A stretch of DNA of 10,856 nt from the NCBI GenBank assembly GCA_005800795.1, contig SYEN01000255.1:1-10856 (forward strand), read 5' to 3'. Numbering within the stretch: the stretch's first letter is position 1; each line of letters starts with the position of its first letter. Shown here piece after piece: positions 6,732 to 10,856 of the stretch. Source of the stretch: Burkholderiales bacterium (lineage in GTDB: Bacteria; Pseudomonadota; Gammaproteobacteria; Burkholderiales; SG8-41). The position numbers and the translations under genes were made by a program. Below the pieces are notes generated by a model. That model was not told the origin of the DNA, ran no database searches, and saw nothing but the letters and a program-made list of their open reading frames with translations.

Positions 6732-6747
6732 CGCGCATCGATGCGCG
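6732..6747. promoter_or_regulatory. perfect 16-bp palindrome upstream of the histidine kinase
   Basis: CGCGCATCGATGCGCG is identical to its reverse complement. It lies 13 bp in front of the probable original start (6719) of the histidine-kinase gene, in its minus-strand leader. No T-tract follows on either side, so it is unlikely to end transcription of the receptor gene upstream. A dimeric operator, or a leader hairpin that would mask the ribosome site, are both possible. Confidence 0.4.
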
Positions 6748-6820
6748 AAACCCACTATTTTCCTAGTATGAAGGAATCTACCAGGTTGATTGGCGCGCAA
6801 TACTACCTATTCGAGACTAT

Positions 6821-7783
6821 TTAATCTACTCGAACACCCGCACTCTTGACGACCTTCGCCCACTTCGCCACTTCATCGCGGAAAAATGCGGCGAACTGCT
6901 CCGGCGTGCCGCCGCCGGGTGTCGCGCCCAGCGCACGCAGGCGCTCGCGCATGTCCTGCGTTTGCAGACCTTTGACCACTTCGACATTTAGCCGCGCAAC
7001 AATGTCTTTCGGTGTGGCCGCCGGTGCAAACAACCCAAACCACGCATTGGCGTCATACCCCGGCACGCCCGCCTCGGCCACCGAGGGAATCTCTGGCGCG
7101 ATCGCCGAGCGCTGCGCGGTGCTCACCGCCAGCGCGCGAAATTTACCACTGCGCACCAGCGGCAGCGTGGTGAAAATATTGTCGAACATCATCGGCACCT
7201 GGCCGGCCAGCACATCGGTGGTGGCCGCTGCGGCGCCGCGATACGCCACGTTGTTCACCTTCAGCCCCGTCATCGAACTGAACAATTCCATGAACAGATG
7301 CGCGCCTGAGCCTGCGCCCGCTGTGGCGTAGTTCAGGTCACCAGGCCGCGCTTTCGCGAATGCAATCAATTCCTTAACGTTTTTTACGGGCATCGACGGA
7401 TGCGTCACCAGCAAAAACGGCGTATTCGCGATCAGCGCGACGGCGGCGAAGTCACGCTGCGGATCGTAGGCGAGCTTGCTGAATAGCGACGGGTTGATCG
7501 ACGTCGACACGCTGCCCATGAACATCGTATAACCGTCCGGCGCCGCACGCGCCACGGCCTCTGCGCCTATGTTGCTCGCGGCGCCGGGCCGGTTGTCCAC
7601 AAGCACCTGCTGACCAAATCCTTCGGTGAGTTTTTGTCCCACCGCGCGTGCGGCGATGTCTGTGGCGCCACCCGGCGGGAATCCCAGGATGATGCGCAGC
7701 GGCTTTATAGGGAATTGCTGTGCGTTCACGGCGGCAACGCCGAGCCAGCCCAATACAAAACCTAAGTATTTGATTTTATTCAC
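6821..7783 (-). CDS. Bug-family (TctC-like) periplasmic solute receptor
   Basis: This encodes 320 residues, the usual family length. A signal peptide occupies about residues 1-21, with cleavage after VNA. The family landmarks follow: FPIKPLRIILGFPPGGATD, VLVDNRPGAASNIGAEAVARAAPDG, YDPQRDFAAVALIA, and near the end SVAEAGVPGYDANAWFGLFAPA. Bug proteins bind small carboxylates or other organic anions in the periplasm with a Venus-flytrap fold and deliver them to TctAB-type transporters, or act as sensors. No TctA or TctB gene is in view, so this is one of the orphan receptors typical of Burkholderiales. The ligand is unknown. The start is GTG 7783, which gives the natural basic n-region (NKIK), but its leader is A/T-rich with no clear ribosome site. 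The gene is divergent from the peroxidase operon and 101 bp upstream of the probable histidine-kinase start on the same strand. Confidence 0.92.
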   Translation of the reverse strand: MNKIKYLGFVLGWLGVAAVNAQQFPIKPLRIILGFPPGGATDIAARAVGQKLTEGFGQQVLVDNRPGAASNIGAEAVARAAPDGYTMFMGSVSTSINPSLFSKLAYDPQRDFAAVALIANTPFLLVTHPSMPVKNVKELIAFAKARPGDLNYATAGAGSGAHLFMELFSSMTGLKVNNVAYRGAAAATTDVLAGQVPMMFDNIFTTLPLVRSGKFRALAVSTAQRSAIAPEIPSVAEAGVPGYDANAWFGLFAPAATPKDIVARLNVEVVKGLQTQDMRERLRALGATPGGGTPEQFAAFFRDEVAKWAKVVKSAGVRVD

Positions 7784-7985
7784 TTTATTTTATTTGACTC
7801 GATCCCGGCCCTGCACTTTACCAAAACCGCTTGTGCGCTGCACCGCGCCTTGTCCCGCCTTCCTTTTCGCGCGGCGTGCCGCAGCAGGCTTTTTTGTGCA
7901 TTGGCCCGGACTTGGGTAGCATTACTGGCAAGTCTTCGCGGCAGCCATCTGCATGCCCAACGGTGCCGCACACGGAGTTTCAACC
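7784..7985. other. divergent intergenic region between receptor and peroxidase genes
   Basis: These 202 bp must hold both promoters. The part next to the receptor gene is A/T-rich. For the plus strand, TTGTGC (7894-7899) and TAGCAT (7917-7922) are 17 bp apart, a weak sigma70-like pair. I saw no convincing operator repeat. The ribosome site GGAG (7974-7977) for the peroxidase closes the region. Confidence 0.4.
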
Positions 7986-9203
7986 ATGTCTCGTTACCAT
8001 GAATTTTTCGCCCGCGTTGCCTGGCCTGCGTTGACGGCGGCATTCGCACTGGTGCCCTACGTGGTTGCTGCACAAGAGCGCACCAACGCTGTATTCACGG
8101 TCAACGAAATCAAAACCATCCTCTCGCACGGCCCGTGGCCCGCCACCGCCCCTCTGGACGTGACCAATCGCGTGTCCGGCAAACATGAGGCCGTCGATTT
8201 CGGCACTAAACTGTTTTTTGATGAACGCCTGTCCGGCCCCGGCACCAAATCCTGCGCGACCTGCCATGTGCCCGAACGCAACTGGACCGACAACCTGCGG
8301 CGCAGCACCGGCGTTGCCGAACTCAAGCGCAATACACCCACGCTGATGAATATTGCCGGCAGCCCTTGGTACGGCTGGGATGGCGCCGCCGACAGCCTGT
8401 GGTATCAAAGCCTGCGTCCGATCCTCGACCCGCGGGAACTGGCAGCATCCCCTGGCCACGTCGCGCAACTGGTGCGCAGTGATGCGGATCTCGCGTGCCG
8501 TTATCGCAACGCCTTCGGCTCGCCGCCTGCCGCTGGCGACGACGAGGCCGTATTCGTCAACGTCGGCAAGGCGCTCGCCGCGTTTCAGGAAACATTGGGG
8601 AGCGGACGTACGCCGTTCGATCACTTCCGCGAAGCGCTGGCAAAAAACGCGCCGCCCTCGGCGTGGCATTACTCCGAAGCCGCGCAACGCGGCCTCAAAC
8701 TTTTCATCGGCAAGGCAGGCTGCACCAACTGCCACAGCGGCCCCAACTTTACCAACGGCGAATTTTTCAGTACCGGCCTGTCACGCCATGCACCAAACGG
8801 CATAGCCGACCCCGGCCGCGCGGTGGGTGTTCGCCTGGCGCTCGACAGCCGCTTCAATCTGCTCGGCCCCTACAACGACGACAGGTCCGGCGCGGGTGCG
8901 GCACACACGCGCAGCGCGTTGCTCGAAAAAGCCGATGCGGGAACGGCTGACTTCAAAGTGCCATCACTGCGCAATCTGTTTCTCACCTCGCCCTATGGCC
9001 GCGACGGCAGCATCGACACACTCGCCGATGTCGTGCGCCACTACGCTGGCGCAGACCCCACACGCATGCATGCCAAAGACGGCCAGCCGGGCAAGCCGCT
9101 GAATCTTTCCGCCGCCGAGCAAAACGATCTGGTGGTGTTTCTGGAATCGCTGAGCACCTTCTCCAATCCGTGGCGGCCGGAACACAGCGAGCACTGTCAT
9201 TGA
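7986..9203 (+). CDS. secreted di-heme cytochrome c peroxidase / MauG-like protein
   Basis: This encodes 405 residues. ATG 7986 is preferred over an in-frame ATG at 7953 because GGAG (7974-7977) is 8 nt upstream and a proper signal peptide follows (about 1-29, ending YVVAA before QERT). The two c-type heme sites are C90-A-T-C-H94 and C246-T-N-C-H250, the spacing of the CcpA/MauG family. RNTPTLMNIAG, then WYGWDGAADSLW, matches the family core between the hemes, and FKVPSLRNLFLTSPYGRDG matches its C-terminal core. In classical CcpA the last motif is usually PYMHDG, whose Met ligates the high-potential heme. Here it reads PYGRDG, so peroxidase chemistry may differ, nearer to MauG-like oxidation. 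It acts in the periplasm, reducing peroxide or oxidising a partner with cytochrome electrons. It probably forms an operon with the lactonase gene 48 bp downstream. It ends in TGA, showing that TGA is a stop codon here. Confidence 0.9.
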   Translation: MSRYHEFFARVAWPALTAAFALVPYVVAAQERTNAVFTVNEIKTILSHGPWPATAPLDVTNRVSGKHEAVDFGTKLFFDERLSGPGTKSCATCHVPERNWTDNLRRSTGVAELKRNTPTLMNIAGSPWYGWDGAADSLWYQSLRPILDPRELAASPGHVAQLVRSDADLACRYRNAFGSPPAAGDDEAVFVNVGKALAAFQETLGSGRTPFDHFREALAKNAPPSAWHYSEAAQRGLKLFIGKAGCTNCHSGPNFTNGEFFSTGLSRHAPNGIADPGRAVGVRLALDSRFNLLGPYNDDRSGAGAAHTRSALLEKADAGTADFKVPSLRNLFLTSPYGRDGSIDTLADVVRHYAGADPTRMHAKDGQPGKPLNLSAAEQNDLVVFLESLSTFSNPWRPEHSEHCH

Positions 9204-9251
9204 AGCACCCGCAACGTTCATCAATACCCTAACCCGATAGGAAATAATTTC

Positions 9252-10172
9252 ATGTCACAACTTAAAATTCTGGCCGGCGGCCTCGGCTTCCCTGAAGGCC
9301 CTGTGGTATGCAGCGACGGTTCCGTAGTGGTGGTCGAATTGCGCAATCAGAAAATTTCGCGGGTGTCGCCCGATGGCAAAGTCTCGCTGTTTTCAAAAGC
9401 CGGAGGTGGACCGAATGGTTTGGCAGTCGGGCCGGACGGCTTTTTCTATCACACCAACAACGGCGGCAACCGCTACATCAAAGGCCATCCACTGGGCATG
9501 GGCCCGCACCCGGATTACAAATTCGGCTACGTGCAGCGCATCGATCCGAAAACCGGCAAAGCGAAGCTGCTCTACAAGAAATGCGGCGACCGCGTGCTCT
9601 CCGCACCCAATGATCTGGTGTTCGACAAACACGGCGGCTTTTACTTCACCGATCTGGGCAAGCGCATGCCCACGCACAAAGTGCTGGGCGGCCTGTATTA
9701 CGCGCTGCCCGACGGCTCGAGAATTATCGAAGTCGCGTTTCCGGTATTAAGCCCCAACGGCTGCGGCCTGTCCCCCGACGGCAAAACGCTTTACGCCGCC
9801 GAGACCGACACGGCGCGCCTGTGGGCGTTCGATATCGTTGCGCCCGGCAAAATCAAACCCGCGCCAAAATATACACCGCACAGTGGCCGCATCATTGGCG
9901 GCCTCGGTGGCCGCGCCAAGTTCGATAGTCTCAAGGTGCTGGCCAACGGCAACATCGTGGTGGCCACGCTGATCGAAGGCTGCCTCACCGAATTCAACCC
10001 GTCGGGCAAAGTCGTGCGCTCGGTGAAAATGCCTGAAGGTCACGTTACCAACCTCGCGTTCGGCGGTAAGGACATGCGCACCGCGTACATCACGCTGTCG
10101 GCCAGCGGCCGGCTCGCCACTATGAAGTGGCCGACGCCGGGGTTGAAGCTGAATTTTGCGGATAAGGCGTAA
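9252..10172 (+). CDS. SMP-30/gluconolactonase-like six-bladed propeller lactonase
   Basis: This encodes 306 residues. AGGAAA (9239-9244) lies 7 nt before ATG 9252. There is no signal peptide, so it is predicted cytoplasmic. Repeated NG..V.PDG and SPDGKTLY blade motifs identify the SMP-30/gluconolactonase/LRE propeller family, which hydrolyses sugar or other lactones with one bound metal. The likely metal ligands are E15 (GFPEGP), N55 (GGPNGLAV) or its neighbourhood, N120 (SAPNDLVFD), and E184 (LYAAETDT), where animal SMP-30 has Asp. The segment between blades at about 68-95 (NNGGNRYIKGHPLGMGPHPD) is longer than in many relatives and may shape the substrate pocket. Because it follows the di-heme peroxidase with no terminator in the 48-bp gap, the two are probably co-transcribed. 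A periplasmic oxidation followed by lactone hydrolysis is conceivable but unproven. Confidence 0.88.
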   Translation: MSQLKILAGGLGFPEGPVVCSDGSVVVVELRNQKISRVSPDGKVSLFSKAGGGPNGLAVGPDGFFYHTNNGGNRYIKGHPLGMGPHPDYKFGYVQRIDPKTGKAKLLYKKCGDRVLSAPNDLVFDKHGGFYFTDLGKRMPTHKVLGGLYYALPDGSRIIEVAFPVLSPNGCGLSPDGKTLYAAETDTARLWAFDIVAPGKIKPAPKYTPHSGRIIGGLGGRAKFDSLKVLANGNIVVATLIEGCLTEFNPSGKVVRSVKMPEGHVTNLAFGGKDMRTAYITLSASGRLATMKWPTPGLKLNFADKA

Positions 10173-10800
10173 CGCCTGGAAATCCGCCTCTGAACAGACA
10201 AACCGCTTCCAACAATTTCTAATGTCAGGGTTCGTCTGAGGCAATAAGCAGGCGTTCGGCACGGCCGATTGCGGCGGTTCATAGACAATTTTTAACCGGC
10301 ATGTCGTTTCTATTGTTAACGACTGGTGTTCGGCCATAGCAGCCGTCAGACCAGTAAAAGTTGAACGTCTGCTACCGGCCAGAGGCGGAACTATGCCCTA
10401 GCAACACAAAGCGGTCGTTCACCTGCTTTTTACAATACAATTCCTCGCAAAACTAACGTTGTCAATCCTGCCTTGCCTATGTCACCTGGAAGGCATAATG
10501 TGCGATATTGGATAAACGCCTCGGTCTTGCATGCGAGGCGAGGCACTGTGCCGAGGGGAAATAGGCCGCTGTTGCACTTTTCAGCGTGTAGAAGAGTATC
10601 AACGTAGCCGCCAGAAGCAGGTGTCGCTTTTGCGTTGATTGTTAACACGGGTCAGGAATGCCGGAACATGCTATACCCTATTGAATCCACAGCTTTTTTC
10701 GAGTGTCCGGACTGAGTTGTTAACAGTCGTACCGGGATGTTAACAGTCGTTTTTGCCTGTTAAAACTAGTTAGGCCCCGCCCAGAAAGCAGGAGTTCCAC
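10173..10800. other. 628-bp intergenic region without a recognisable gene
   Basis: No open frame here has a ribosome site or a recognisable product. The stretch is less GC-rich than the genes. It holds scattered short inverted repeats: GCCG-ATTG-CGGC at 10264-10275, and CCTCGG at 10519-10524 with CCGAGG at 10551-10556. There are several TGTTAAC boxes, at 10314, 10640, 10718 and 10738. The segment at about 10345-10420 looks like worn-out coding or repeat DNA, but I cannot assign it. The last 80 bp form the regulatory region of the DinB-like gene. Confidence 0.5.
10718..10770 (+). promoter_or_regulatory. three 13-bp direct repeats at a 20-bp pitch, probable operator array
   Basis: TGTTAACAGTCGT occurs identically at 10718-10730 and 10738-10750. 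TGTTAAAACTAGT (10 of 13 matches) follows at 10758-10770. The starts are exactly 20 bp apart, so all boxes face the same side of the helix. The core TGTTAACA is itself an 8-bp palindrome. A further copy, TGTTAACACGGGT (10 of 13), lies at 10640-10652. The array ends 30 bp before the ATG of the DinB-like gene, where a repressor or activator would act. Confidence 0.6.
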
Positions 10801-10856
10801 ATGTCCACCAAAACTCTGACCTCCCTATTCGGATACAAGGCCTGGGCCAACGCGGA
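10801..10856 (+). CDS. DinB-family protein, N-terminal fragment (3' end outside window)
   Basis: Only 18 codons are visible: MSTKTLTSLFGYKAWANA. AGGAG (10790-10794) lies 6 nt before ATG 10801, so the start is firm. The sequence L(F)GYKAWAN resembles the first helix of DinB/YfiT-like four-helix-bundle proteins (FxYnxWAN), which are metal-binding and often thiol-dependent enzymes of unclear substrate. The family call rests on this one helix. The repeated boxes directly upstream suggest that its expression is tightly controlled. Confidence 0.6.
   Translation, partial: MSTKTLTSLFGYKAWANA

Noticed and set aside
7953..7985. Longer peroxidase start at ATG 7953
   Set aside because: It adds 11 residues before a complete signal peptide, and the good GGAG site is placed for ATG 7986 instead.
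1339..10354. Shared 10-mer GTCAGACCAG at 1339-1348 and 10345-10354
   Set aside because: Similarity ends at the 10 bases, and exact 10-mer pairs are expected by chance in a 10.8-kb window.
10518..10556. Possible small-RNA hairpins around CCTCGG and CCGAGG
   Set aside because: The stems are only six base pairs with alternative pairings and no promoter or T-tract nearby; not enough to call an RNA gene.
10430..10648. 72-codon minus-strand frame in the long intergenic region
   Set aside because: It starts with GTG without a ribosome site, overlaps a TGTTAACA box, and its product resembles nothing I know. It could be a remnant but is not supported as a gene.

Overview
The window reads as chromosomal DNA of a GC-rich proteobacterium, most likely a betaproteobacterium of the Burkholderiales type. 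The clues are a Bug/TctC-family solute receptor without its transporter genes, a MauG/CcpA-type di-heme peroxidase, a TcuA-like flavoprotein, and a proteobacterial-style Ser/Thr kinase. The assignment rests on gene content and codon style only. No rRNA, tRNA, CRISPR array, transposase or integrase was seen.

Left part (1-1336): the 3' two-thirds or less of a flavoprotein dehydrogenase gene runs in from outside. It is followed 12 bp later by a 174-bp MITE-like element built of nested inverted repeats (697-870), then by a small A/T-richer gene of unknown function (881-1336).

Signalling part (1494-6719): a membrane sensor with a c-type heme site and a HAMP domain but no output domain (1494-2366) is followed by a Ser/Thr protein kinase (2388-3857), a small exported repeat protein (3934-4299) and, convergently, a large hybrid histidine kinase (6703-4331). 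This looks like one redox or ligand-sensing module. Three of its four genes carry what look like recent small lesions. The kinase has an in-frame TGA at codon 75. The repeat protein has an ATA where its well-placed Shine-Dalgarno sequence predicts ATG, then a TAA seven codons on. The histidine kinase has a tandem CCGG duplication that puts its likely original start out of frame. This is either a decaying module or a cluster of sequence errors; raw reads would decide.

Right part (6821-10856): a Bug-type periplasmic receptor on the minus strand is divergent from a probable two-gene operon encoding a secreted di-heme cytochrome c peroxidase/MauG-like protein and an SMP-30/gluconolactonase-like lactonase. 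A 628-bp non-coding stretch follows. It ends in three 13-bp boxes at an exact 20-bp pitch (TGTTAACAGTCGT-like) just upstream of the first codons of a DinB-like gene cut off by the window edge.
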